Positions 54,030 to 62,719 of a stretch of 64,000 bases of DNA are shown piece after piece (positions within the stretch are counted from its first letter, which is position 1; each line of letters begins with the position of its first letter). The notes beneath the pieces were generated by a model that was not told the origin of the DNA, searched no databases, and worked only from the letters and a program-made list of their open reading frames with translations. The translations under genes were made by a program, and so were the position numbers. The stretch comes from Pseudomonadales bacterium (GTDB lineage: Bacteria > Pseudomonadota > Gammaproteobacteria > Pseudomonadales > Azotimanducaceae): NCBI GenBank assembly GCA_019090385.1, contig JAHRWB010000043.1, forward strand, positions 1 through 64,000, written 5' to 3'.

Positions 54030-55166
54030 GTGAACGCAGGGCATAGTTTACCTCTTTTGCGGCTCAAGGAAACTGTTTGTAATCAATATGATCCATATAT
54101 TTTGATCGACCAATTCACAAAAATCGTACACTGTGACTGTGATAGCTTCTTTGCATCTGTTGAAATTCGTGATAACCCGGCTTTGCAGGGGTCACCAGTT
54201 GCTATAGGGGGATCACCCAATCAGCGTGGGGTCGTGGCTACCTGCAATTACGAAGCCAGAAAATATGGCATTCATTCTGCAATGCCAATGCACCAGGCCG
54301 TAAAACGCTGCCCCAATTTACACATAATTAAACCAGATATAGCTAAATATCGGCGTGTTTCCAGACAGATAAATAAAATATACCAGGAATACACGAAACT
54401 CATCGAACCACTCTCTCTAGACGAAGCTTTTTTGGACGTAACCTTAAGCCAACGGTGCCAAGGTAGCGCGACCATGATCGCAAGTGAAATTAGGGCAGAA
54501 GTATCGAAAAACCTGGGTATCACCATCTCTGCAGGAATTGCTCCGAACAAGTTTTTAGCCAAAATTGCCAGCGACTGGAATAAACCCAATGGCCAATTCA
54601 CCATAACTCCAGGGCAGGTCTCTCAATTCATCCAGAAATTGCCAGTACACAAAATCTTTGGTGTGGGATCGGTGACTGCAGCAAAGCTCCACGCTCTCGG
54701 AATTAAGAACTGTGAAGATCTACAAAAATGGCCCTTGCTGGAGCTAACCAATCAATTTGGACGCCTGGGCGCGCGATTGTACGAACTTTGTCGAGGGATC
54801 GACAATCGTGAAGTGATTCCTCACCGGCTTCGTAAGTCAGTCAGTGTAGAAACCACCTATACCAACGATCTCATTCAAAGCAGACACTGCTTTATTGAGG
54901 TAGAGCGCCTGGCTACTCAGCTATTCCAACGTATTGAACACGCAGGTGTAGACCAGAGAGTCAGCCAATACTGGCTAAAATTACGCTTTAGCGATTTCCG
55001 CACAACGACAGCCAGCGAAGCCTGCTCGATAATCAATCCTGCTGTTTTCGACAAACTATTGGAAAAAGCCATGGCACGCAGCAACCAAAATATCCGCCTT
55101 ATAGGTCTTGGTGTTAAAATATCCGATCCTCTCAGTACACATCAAATGCCATTATTTAAAGACTAA
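54030..55166 (+). CDS. dinB: DNA polymerase IV
   Basis: A Y-family translesion polymerase. The catalytic region starts IVHCDCDSFFASVE (E. coli HVDMDCFFAAVE), keeping the metal-binding Asp. GVVATCNYEARKYGIHSAMP and IEPLSLDEAFLDV hold the remaining active-site residues. A helix-hairpin-helix (VHKIFGVGSVTAAKLHALG) and little-finger domain follow. The ending QMPLF resembles a clamp-binding motif. The start is uncertain: the GTG at 54030 gives about 30 residues before the conserved core, TTGs at 54057 and 54102 are alternatives, and no site has a good RBS. Confidence 0.94.
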   Translation: MNAGHSLPLLRLKETVCNQYDPYILIDQFTKIVHCDCDSFFASVEIRDNPALQGSPVAIGGSPNQRGVVATCNYEARKYGIHSAMPMHQAVKRCPNLHIIKPDIAKYRRVSRQINKIYQEYTKLIEPLSLDEAFLDVTLSQRCQGSATMIASEIRAEVSKNLGITISAGIAPNKFLAKIASDWNKPNGQFTITPGQVSQFIQKLPVHKIFGVGSVTAAKLHALGIKNCEDLQKWPLLELTNQFGRLGARLYELCRGIDNREVIPHRLRKSVSVETTYTNDLIQSRHCFIEVERLATQLFQRIEHAGVDQRVSQYWLKLRFSDFRTTTASEACSIINPAVFDKLLEKAMARSNQNIRLIGLGVKISDPLSTHQMPLFKD

Positions 55167-55223
55167 CAGCCACCATGACGCGCTAGAGGCGCTATACACC
55201 CGACTTCATTCAAAGTAACTCGA

Positions 55224-56933
55224 TTATATGTGCGCCTGTTGTCCAAATTGAACTTGGGCGAATTGACGAAAAAGGGGGTTTTCCTTTAACAACATGGAGT
55301 AAGTACCTTCGGCCACCAGGTTTCCCTCATCCAGCACCAAGATTCTATCAGCCTGCACCACCGTAGAAAGGCGATGAGCGATAACAAGCACAGTGCATGT
55401 ACCCCGCAGGTTGTAGGTAGTTTGCCTAATAAGCTCCTCACTGCGCGCATCAAGCGCACTGGTTGCCTCATCTAACAATAATAAACCTGGTCGTGTTAGC
55501 AGCGCTCTAGCAATGGCCAGACGCTGCCGTTGCCCCCCTGACAGACCCTGTCCACTTTCACCCACTTTGGTTTGAAGCTTATTGGGCAGACGTTCGATAA
55601 ATTCAGAGGCATTTGCGGCATCCAGTGCATATTGCATATCTTGTAGGCTTGCTTCAGTACACCCGTAGCGCAAGTTTTCCTCCAAAGTGCCAGCAAACAA
55701 CACCGGATTCTGAGATACAAACCCCACGTGTCCTCTCACATCTTCCAGGGAGAGGCGTCTCAACTCAACCCCATCCAACATTACCGATCCGCAATCGGGA
55801 TCATAGAAGCGCAGCATTAAATCAAAGAGGGTGCTTTTCCCCCCGCCAGAAGGTCCCACCAATGCGACGAGCTCACCTGGCAATACCGAAAATGATATGT
55901 CTTTAATGACAGTAACATCAGGACGTGTCGGATAACTGAAACTGACCTGTTTGAACTCCAGCGGTAACAGTTTACTACCAGAAAGCGTTGCAGGATTGGT
56001 ATCGACCTCCAACACACTTTTCGCATCTAACAATTCGACCAGCCGTTCAGCGGCACCCGCAGCCCTTTGTAATTCACTGTAAACTTCGCTTATAGCACCA
56101 ACACTTCCCCCGACAATAAACGCGTAAAATATAAAGGCCGTTAGTTCTCCGGGGCTACTATGGCCAGATAATACATCCTGACCACCGATCCATAACATCA
56201 CACCCATTGCTACCATGGCCAGCGACATAGCCGTCACGATCAACCAGGATCTGTATTTGATGCGTTTGCAGGCAATATCAAAAGCGATTTCAACGCGGTT
56301 ACCAAAGGCGATAGAATCCTGTAATTGATGATTAAACGCCTGCACTATTTTAATGTGCCGCAGGGACTCCCCAACATAACTGCCCACGTCAGCCAACGAA
56401 TCCTGGCTATCACGAGACAGGGAGCGTACGCGTCGACCAATGAAGATAACCGGTGCTACAACCAGCGGCGCACTGACAATGACGACCATAGACAACTTCG
56501 GGTTACTCACTATAAGTAAAATAACCCCGCCAAAAAACATCAGAATATTTCTCAGCGCTATTGAAACTGTAGATCCGATAACAGACTGTAAAAGTGTAGT
56601 ATCAGTGGTTATACGCGACTGCACTTCTGTAGGCAGATTTTCTTCGAAATAGCCAGGATGCAAGCTAATTAAATGGTCAAACACTTTGCTACGTATATCA
56701 GCACTAACGCGCTCACCAATCCATGAAACCAGGTAATATCGTACAAATGTACCAATGGACAACAACACCATGAGAAACGCAAACACAGCAATACTTTGCA
56801 CCAGCAATTCCTGGCTACCACTGGAAAACCCATCATCAATTAGCAAGCGAAGCCCTTGCCCAATTGACAAAGTAATAGCTGCAGTTGATATAAGTGCGAT
56901 AGTCGCGCCTACAATCTGCCACTTATATGGCAA
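55224..56933 (-). CDS. ABC exporter, fused membrane and ATPase domains (MsbA/LmrA-like)
   Basis: A half-transporter of about 569 residues that acts as a dimer. Six helices fill about 1-300, with the ABC_membrane stretch VQSRITTDTTLLQSVIGSTV. The ATPase from about 330 has Walker A GPSGGGKST, Q-loop FVSQNP, signature LSGGQ, Walker B LLLLDEATSALD and His of IAHRLSTV. Substrate: lipid or drug, not decidable. The TTG at 56933 is the first usual start, but similarity continues upstream (LLIPIKAYLLPYKWQ). A CTG at 56960 has AGGGA seven bases away; no ATG or GTG lies in that open frame. Confidence 0.93.
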   Translation of the reverse strand: MPYKWQIVGATIALISTAAITLSIGQGLRLLIDDGFSSGSQELLVQSIAVFAFLMVLLSIGTFVRYYLVSWIGERVSADIRSKVFDHLISLHPGYFEENLPTEVQSRITTDTTLLQSVIGSTVSIALRNILMFFGGVILLIVSNPKLSMVVIVSAPLVVAPVIFIGRRVRSLSRDSQDSLADVGSYVGESLRHIKIVQAFNHQLQDSIAFGNRVEIAFDIACKRIKYRSWLIVTAMSLAMVAMGVMLWIGGQDVLSGHSSPGELTAFIFYAFIVGGSVGAISEVYSELQRAAGAAERLVELLDAKSVLEVDTNPATLSGSKLLPLEFKQVSFSYPTRPDVTVIKDISFSVLPGELVALVGPSGGGKSTLFDLMLRFYDPDCGSVMLDGVELRRLSLEDVRGHVGFVSQNPVLFAGTLEENLRYGCTEASLQDMQYALDAANASEFIERLPNKLQTKVGESGQGLSGGQRQRLAIARALLTRPGLLLLDEATSALDARSEELIRQTTYNLRGTCTVLVIAHRLSTVVQADRILVLDEGNLVAEGTYSMLLKENPLFRQFAQVQFGQQAHI

Positions 56934-57110
56934 CAGGTAGGCTTTGATGGGAATAAGCAGATTAACATCCCTGCGGGTTTCACGTTCGATAAAAGATTCC
57001 TTAGAATACGAAGTAGTCGAATTATTGGCAGATAGCGGCCTATTATCACAAACGCAGACGTTATCTGCGAATCACAACGACATCAATTTATAAATAATGG
57101 ATGAAAATTT

Positions 57111-57797
57111 ATGCAAAATGCTGACGATCTTCTGGAATGTGTAGAAGTAAACCCTCCAGAAAAGCCTAATTCATGCGTGATCTGGCTGCACGGTTTGGGT
57201 GCGGACGGCCACGACTTTGAAGCTATTGTACCAGAGCTAGATGTTTCCGATCTGAACATTCGCTTTGTATTCCCCCATGCCCCCATTCGCCCGGTCACTA
57301 TAAATGCAGGCATGGAAATGCGAGCCTGGTACGACATTGAACCAGATTCACAGTTCGGGGCGAGCACTAGCGAAGACCAGGATATCCAGAACTCCGTTGC
57401 CCAAGTCTCCGCCCTGATTGAACGCGAACTTGGAAACGGTATCAGTGCGGATAAGATCGTGCTTGCAGGCTTTTCCCAAGGCGGTGTTATTGCTTTGGAA
57501 CTAGCACTTGCATACGATAAAAAACTAGCGGGCATTATGGCCCTGTCTACCTACATTCACGATCATGAGCATATTGCTGAGCGTATCCAGTTAGCCAATA
57601 CTGATACACCTATATTTATGGCCCACGGTCGTATGGACCCAATGATTCCCATAACACGCGCGCTGACTGCAAAGGCCAAACTCATTGAGTTAAACTACGC
57701 AGTTGAATGGCATGAGTATGCCATGGGCCATGAATTGTGTTTGAATCAGATCATGGACATTTCGAAATGGCTAAGCACCAACTTGCCAAAAACATAA
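57111..57797 (+). CDS. Phospholipase/carboxylesterase (Abhydrolase_2)
   Basis: A 228-residue alpha/beta hydrolase close to acyl-protein thioesterase/EstB enzymes. CVIWLHGLGADGHDF is the oxyanion loop, LAGFSQGGVIAL the nucleophile Ser, MAHGRMDPMIP the Asp and MGHELCL the His. It is cytosolic, cutting short-chain or lysophospholipid esters. It leads a set of five co-directional genes with miaE 24 bases downstream. Confidence 0.92.
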   Translation: MQNADDLLECVEVNPPEKPNSCVIWLHGLGADGHDFEAIVPELDVSDLNIRFVFPHAPIRPVTINAGMEMRAWYDIEPDSQFGASTSEDQDIQNSVAQVSALIERELGNGISADKIVLAGFSQGGVIALELALAYDKKLAGIMALSTYIHDHEHIAERIQLANTDTPIFMAHGRMDPMIPITRALTAKAKLIELNYAVEWHEYAMGHELCLNQIMDISKWLSTNLPKT

Positions 57798-57821
57798 CAC
57801 TATCCAATTAAAATAAATATT

Positions 57822-58448
57822 TTGCCAAACAATAAATACAACGAAACCACCGCGCACCATTCAGATAGCAAACTGACTGTTGACCTTGGTACAGCTACCA
57901 GCCCAAAATGGATCCAAACGGTCATGACAGATTTTGCCAGTTTTTTACAGGATCATGCATCCTGCGAAAAGAAAGCATCTGGTATGGCGCTCAGCATTTC
58001 TGCACACTACCCTGACAAACCCGATATTGTCAGCGCAATGACGGACTTGGCAGTCGAAGAACTTTCTCACTACCGTGAAGTCATCCAAATACTAACCTCC
58101 CGAAATCTTCCACCAGCCGCGGATATAAAGGACCCGTACGTCAATGCCTTGAACAAATGCATCCGTAAATCCCCGGACACCTTTCTAATGGACCGCCTAC
58201 TGGTCGCGGCTATTGTTGAAAAACGCGGACACGAGCGCTTCTCAATTGTCATGGAACATCTGAAACAAGGCCCCGAAAAACTTTTCTACCAAAAAATTGT
58301 GGCCAGCGAAAAAAAGCACTATCAGTTATTTCTCGAACTGGCACAAATTTATTCTGCCAAACCAACACTGGAATCGCGCTTAAAAGAGTTGCTTGAATTG
58401 GAAAAAAACATCGTACTCACTCTGCCTTTACGGGCAGCACTGCATTAG
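57822..58448 (+). CDS. miaE: MiaE, tRNA-(ms2io6A) hydroxylase
   Basis: A 208-residue non-heme di-iron enzyme that hydroxylates the isopentenyl group of ms2i6A37 in tRNA. The iron ligands are in the ferritin-like fold: HASCEKKASG, MTDLAVEELSHYREV, EKRGHERFSIV and ASEKKHYQLFL. It starts with TTG at 57822, with no clear RBS; the next in-frame ATG (57924) would remove part of the first helix. It needs MiaA and MiaB, not in this window. Confidence 0.92.
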   Translation: MPNNKYNETTAHHSDSKLTVDLGTATSPKWIQTVMTDFASFLQDHASCEKKASGMALSISAHYPDKPDIVSAMTDLAVEELSHYREVIQILTSRNLPPAADIKDPYVNALNKCIRKSPDTFLMDRLLVAAIVEKRGHERFSIVMEHLKQGPEKLFYQKIVASEKKHYQLFLELAQIYSAKPTLESRLKELLELEKNIVLTLPLRAALH

Positions 58449-58472
58449 TCAGGATCGCAAAAAGGAGCCGAG

Positions 58473-60122
58473 ATGGGGAAAAAGACCATACTCAGCTATT
58501 TGAAATCTCATACAGAAACAGATACTGAGTTATTCGCATCGCAGGTAAAGAAAACCTACGCTAGAGCATTAGTCATAGCTGCTTATGACGAACCTACAGA
58601 CTTCATACAACCTCTTCTACCAGAAGATGCACAAAATTTACTGGTTATCCTGATTATTAACGTTCCAGACAACATAGAACTGGGCACCCCCGAGTTGGAA
58701 CGAACCCAAAACCTGCTGACAACTTTCTCGCCTGCTCACGCGCTTGATCAAAGCGCCTGCGGCGGGGCGAATGCCCATGAACAAATAAGCGCCTGCGGCC
58801 AGACAAAAAGCCGCGGCAAGTTAAAAAACTATACTCCACCGTCAGAGGGCAGTGGTGCATGGGTCATAAACTTCGATCAAAACCGAAATATCGATATTCT
58901 CGTGGTTGATCTCGTCCATACAAGCCGACGCGTACATCATCGTAAAGGGCTCGGTGCAATACGCAAGCTCGGAGCAGATATTTGCCTGACGCTTATTCAC
59001 AAAAAGCGGGTAGTCAGCCCCTGGATTTTTTGTACCGATGCAGACGTTCAATTACCAGCCGGTTATTTCCAGGTGCCAGAATACAATGCAGCCCAGTTTG
59101 AGAGCTGTAGCGCAATCATTTTACCCTACAAGCACTATGTAGAATCCAATGCGCAGGAAACACCTGAATCCCGCAAGGCAGCGACTTCCTGCGACCTCGA
59201 CGACGCCTCATCTCTGTATGAACTACACATGCGATATTACGTAAACCGACTTACTTGGAGCGGATCACCGTACGCCTACCCCACCTTGGGTAGCCTGCTG
59301 ATTATTTCCAGCCTGCACTATGCCCAGGTAAGAGGGTTTCCGCGACGCCCCGCCGCAGAAGACTTTTATCTGCTAAACAAACTCGCAAAAACTGGTTTAA
59401 TCCTCACCACCAACGGCCCGGTTGTCCGCGTCCAGGCAAGATGTTCTGACAGAGTACCCTTTGGTACAGGCCCGGCACTTTCAAAAATAATCGCCACACA
59501 ATCGCGCCAAACCTATTCCCCTGCCAGTTTTGAACTACTAAAACTCTTCTACCTGGAGCTGGGGAAAATAAATACGCTACCGAAAAATATCCACCAATGC
59601 TGGTCCCCCGAATTTTCAGCTAATCCCCGGTCAAACAGACTGCTGGAAATATTACAATATATTGGATTTATGTCCTTTCTAGAAAAACAACTGAGCACGA
59701 CAAAATCCACTATCAGGCTACAACGTGCAATTCATGAGTGGTTTGACGCATTCCGCACAATAAAATTCCTGCATCAGGCGCGAGACCTGGGATTTGAAGA
59801 CATCCCAATATTAGACGCAATACAAGAAATCCAGCTGCTTGGTGAAGAGCCCTCAGCGGCTTTGAGTAAAGAGCCCTCAGCGGCTTTGAGTGAAGAGCCC
59901 TCAGCGGCTTTAAATAAAGAGCCCTCAGCGGCTTTAAACAAACAGAGCTCAGACGCATTTGAAAGAACGTCATCAAAAATACTGAATGAATATCTTGCGT
60001 TTTTAATCGAACTGGAACAATCTGGCGCGGGTTACAATGGACTTGGCTCAGTAGCAATGAAAATATCCTCAAAGCCAGTCCCTCTTACACCATTTAATAA
60101 CATCGGCACGAAGAAATTATAA
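58473..60122 (+). CDS. GT-A-like glycosyltransferase with repeat-containing insert
   Basis: A 549-residue protein of no family I can name closely. It has marks of a GT-A glycosyltransferase: LGAIRKLGADICLTLI, then the metal-binding DAD (Asp189-Asp191) in IFCTDADVQLP, and GSLLIISSLHYAQVRGFPRRPAAEDFYLLNKLA. There is no signal or membrane segment. Two variable parts stand out: a 36-bp-spaced SACG repeat near residues 94-110 and an EPSAALSK tandem repeat at 459-490. AAGGAG lies before the ATG. It shares one base with the next gene (TAATG), so the two may act together. Donor and acceptor are unknown. Confidence 0.7.
   Translation: MGKKTILSYLKSHTETDTELFASQVKKTYARALVIAAYDEPTDFIQPLLPEDAQNLLVILIINVPDNIELGTPELERTQNLLTTFSPAHALDQSACGGANAHEQISACGQTKSRGKLKNYTPPSEGSGAWVINFDQNRNIDILVVDLVHTSRRVHHRKGLGAIRKLGADICLTLIHKKRVVSPWIFCTDADVQLPAGYFQVPEYNAAQFESCSAIILPYKHYVESNAQETPESRKAATSCDLDDASSLYELHMRYYVNRLTWSGSPYAYPTLGSLLIISSLHYAQVRGFPRRPAAEDFYLLNKLAKTGLILTTNGPVVRVQARCSDRVPFGTGPALSKIIATQSRQTYSPASFELLKLFYLELGKINTLPKNIHQCWSPEFSANPRSNRLLEILQYIGFMSFLEKQLSTTKSTIRLQRAIHEWFDAFRTIKFLHQARDLGFEDIPILDAIQEIQLLGEEPSAALSKEPSAALSEEPSAALNKEPSAALNKQSSDAFERTSSKILNEYLAFLIELEQSGAGYNGLGSVAMKISSKPVPLTPFNNIGTKKL
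58752..58799 (+). repeat. 12-bp direct repeat 36 bp apart in the glycosyltransferase gene
   Basis: AGCGCCTGCGGC occurs at 58752-58763 and 58788-58799, giving two SACG motifs 12 residues apart in a region that looks unconserved. Confidence 0.7.
59847..59942 (+). repeat. 24-bp tandem repeat (four copies) in the glycosyltransferase gene
   Basis: The unit starts GAGCCCTCAGCGGCTTT and encodes EPSAALSK, in copies at 59847, 59871, 59895 and 59919, with a degenerate fifth after them. The core CCTCAGCGG, the spacing and the AT-rich remainder match the 24-bp repeat in pqiA (18 of 24 bases in the best alignment), but the reading frame differs. Confidence 0.92.
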
Positions 60123-60697
60123 TGCAAGAACTACCTGAAAATTCCGATTTAGCCTGGGATCTGGGCGAGATACATAATCGCGAACGCGCCATCGATTTTA
60201 TCATGCGATTTGAAACAACATTGTGTGTTTACTCGCCCAGTGTTGAACAGATTTATAGTACTTACAACATCTTTTTCCCCAAAGAATATGACAGAAAATT
60301 GGTAATTTTACCTGATCCCGCCGCCTTTCATGATACTTTCAATGGCGTAACCAGTAACTCGATAAAACCCACCGGCTTATATATCATTCCTGGCGAACTG
60401 ATCGGCAAAAGCGGGTTATATCTTACCAATACCATAGGTGAGCGAGATTTGGGCACACGTCAACTACCGTTCACTGCCGCCATGAAAGCAATAATGGCAA
60501 AACGCTCAAAGGACGATCCTTTTATTCCTATTTTAGGGAAAGGAGATTTGCGAGAATTTGAAAATGACTGGCCAATTTTACACATGCACCGGGTACAACT
60601 ATCAGCACTAACCCATATGTCGGGACTGGATAAAACCAATATTAAGAATGGTGTACTAGAAAAACTCGATAGCCTGTTCTCTCGCCTGGAAGAGTAG
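60122..60697 (+). CDS. Hypothetical protein, partner of the glycosyltransferase gene
   Basis: A 191-residue soluble protein that I do not recognise. It starts MQELPENSDLAWDLGEIHNRER and contains FFPKEYDRKLVILPDPAAFHD, GLYIIPGELIGKSGLYL and ILGKGDLREFENDWPILHMHR. It has no signal peptide or membrane helix. The start overlaps the glycosyltransferase stop by one base, so expression is coupled and a functional partnership is plausible. Confidence 0.75.
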   Translation: MQELPENSDLAWDLGEIHNRERAIDFIMRFETTLCVYSPSVEQIYSTYNIFFPKEYDRKLVILPDPAAFHDTFNGVTSNSIKPTGLYIIPGELIGKSGLYLTNTIGERDLGTRQLPFTAAMKAIMAKRSKDDPFIPILGKGDLREFENDWPILHMHRVQLSALTHMSGLDKTNIKNGVLEKLDSLFSRLEE

Positions 60698-60740
60698 TCT
60701 CTGACAAACAACCAATTACAGATGCACGCCTTACAACATC

Positions 60741-61625
60741 ATGCATAGACCCGGACTTGTTCGAGCCAGCTTGCTCACCTTGCTTGTTGCTGTTTTTCTT
60801 TGGCTCTCCTGGACGGGGAAACTCGATTACCTGTCAGAAAATCAACTGCAGCCGGCCTTTAAAACAACGTTGCTGACCTTTGCAGCAGCACGCGGCTTAA
60901 ACTCCGTTATATCTGTCGCGCAAGGTACAGAGCTTGCTTTACAACCGGCAGGTATAGGGGTTTCCCTCTCAGTAGGTGAAATACTGGATCCACTGAATGA
61001 TCTCGTAGAGCGTTTTTCCTGGCTGGTGCTGATGGCCGCAGCTTCTTTAGGCATCCAGATCACATTAATGGAAATATTCTCAAACCCGGTAGTCAGTATT
61101 GCTTTTGCAATCATCCCGACTTTCTGCCTATTTATTGTTTGGCTCGACTGGTCGCGCTTTTTGGTATTTTCCCACCATATCAGAATATCACCCCATGCCA
61201 TTCGCATCGCCAGCGCCGTTATGCTCATACGATTTACTTTGGCCGTAGTTACCTTATTGGCTGGACTATTTAGCCAATTATTCTTAGCGGATAAGCAAGC
61301 TGATGCGCTGCAAGTACTACAGCAAACATCCAGTGTTGCTGAAAAACAAGTGCTTCAGCAAACTGCACCATCTGAGAGTAATTCTCTGGCCGATATTTTT
61401 ACCTCATTCATAGACAAACAAAAAGAATCCATGAATATGGAATCTCATATAACCGAACTCAAGGAGCGGGTTGAGTCGGCGATCGGCCACATCATTAACC
61501 TCATCGTAATATTCCTTCTGCAAACATTGTTTATCCCGCTCGCTATCCTTTATTTGTTTCTAAACATCATTCGAGCAACATGGAAAGCGCTTACACCCGA
61601 AAGTCTCACTCTGGGGAAAACCTAA
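60741..61625 (+). CDS. Hypothetical membrane protein
   Basis: A 294-residue protein with a hydrophobic N-terminus (LLTLLVAVFLWLSWTG), a middle set of helices (FSWLVLMAAASLGIQI, VVSIAFAIIPTFCLFIVWLDW, AVMLIRFTLAVVTLLAGLFS), a soluble helical stretch and a C-terminal helix (LIVIFLLQTLFIPLAILYLFL). I do not recognise the family. A region around 190-210 has a duplicated QVLQQT. It lies 43 bases after the previous gene on the same strand and may belong to that set. Confidence 0.72.
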   Translation: MHRPGLVRASLLTLLVAVFLWLSWTGKLDYLSENQLQPAFKTTLLTFAAARGLNSVISVAQGTELALQPAGIGVSLSVGEILDPLNDLVERFSWLVLMAAASLGIQITLMEIFSNPVVSIAFAIIPTFCLFIVWLDWSRFLVFSHHIRISPHAIRIASAVMLIRFTLAVVTLLAGLFSQLFLADKQADALQVLQQTSSVAEKQVLQQTAPSESNSLADIFTSFIDKQKESMNMESHITELKERVESAIGHIINLIVIFLLQTLFIPLAILYLFLNIIRATWKALTPESLTLGKT

Positions 61626-61768
61626 GGGATCAACTGGTTGGCTAGTGGCAATCTAATTATCAATCTGCTTCGCCTTAGCATGACGTCGATCATGGCCTTC
61701 GCAACTTGGCTGAAGTACAGTAAAATGTCCGACATTCAAGGTGCACCCAAGGTGCCAAGAGGTTTTAC

Positions 61769-62719
61769 GTGAGTTTTAGTATTTTTATCGATGGACAGGC
61801 TGGAACAACAGGTTTACAAATTGTTTCACGTTTATCTGAGCGCTCTGATATTGAGCTAATAAATATAGATGAGAAACACCGAAAAAGTCGCACTCATCGG
61901 TCGCAATGTTATGCACAATCTGACCTAGTTATATTGTGCCTGCCGGATGAAGCATCAATTTTAGCCCTCCAAGAACTCGCTGATCCTGACACCCGTATCC
62001 TCGATGCCAGCACCGCTTTCAGAACCCACCCGGACTGGGTATATGGATTACCAGAACTGAATTCGGCTCAAAGTTCACACATATCGAATTCCAAGCGCGT
62101 AGCAAATCCCGGTTGTTACTCGACAGGGTATATTCTTAGTGTTCGCCCTCTTTATGAGGCAGGGTTGATTGCACCTGACACAGTGCTATCGGTGTACGGC
62201 CTTTCGGGCTACTCTGGCGGCGGCAACCAAGCCATCCAACAGTGGGAAAACTCGAATCTGCCAACCCAACCCTATGCCTTGGGACTCTGCCACAAGCATT
62301 TACCGGAAATGCAACACTACAGTGGCAGTCGTATTAGTCCAATATTTACCCCTAGCATCGCAAATTATCATGCTGGTATGATAGTCCAAACCCATTTGGC
62401 ACATGCTCTATGCGGACCAGGCTTCTCCCAAAATACTGTCTATGAAGCCTGGAGCCAATATTATGAAGACTCGCCCTTTATCAAGGTCCACCGTGCCAAT
62501 GACTATGCTTCTCTAAATGAGGGGAAATTATCTCCCACTAGCCGGAATGACACCAACTACCTGGATTTATTTGTTTTTGGTAACGATGATCAGTCGGTAT
62601 TGCTCGCGCGATACGACAATCTTGGTAAGGGAGCTAGTGGTGCAGCCGTTCAAAATCTGAATTTGATGCTGGGTTTGAAAGAAACAACCGGACTAGAGAA
62701 TTTACATGCGCACGGATAA
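61769..62719 (+). CDS. argC: N-acetyl-gamma-glutamyl-phosphate reductase, type 2
   Basis: A 316-residue ArgC of the shorter type 2 form. The NADPH-binding start is SIFIDGQAGTTGLQIVSRL. The catalytic Cys is in RVANPGCYSTG. SGYSGGG and KHLPEM are also typical. It reduces N-acetylglutamyl phosphate to the semialdehyde in arginine biosynthesis. It starts with GTG at 61769 after AGAGG and overlaps the following aminotransferase gene by 14 bases, so the two are coupled. Confidence 0.94.
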   Translation: MSFSIFIDGQAGTTGLQIVSRLSERSDIELINIDEKHRKSRTHRSQCYAQSDLVILCLPDEASILALQELADPDTRILDASTAFRTHPDWVYGLPELNSAQSSHISNSKRVANPGCYSTGYILSVRPLYEAGLIAPDTVLSVYGLSGYSGGGNQAIQQWENSNLPTQPYALGLCHKHLPEMQHYSGSRISPIFTPSIANYHAGMIVQTHLAHALCGPGFSQNTVYEAWSQYYEDSPFIKVHRANDYASLNEGKLSPTSRNDTNYLDLFVFGNDDQSVLLARYDNLGKGASGAAVQNLNLMLGLKETTGLENLHAHG

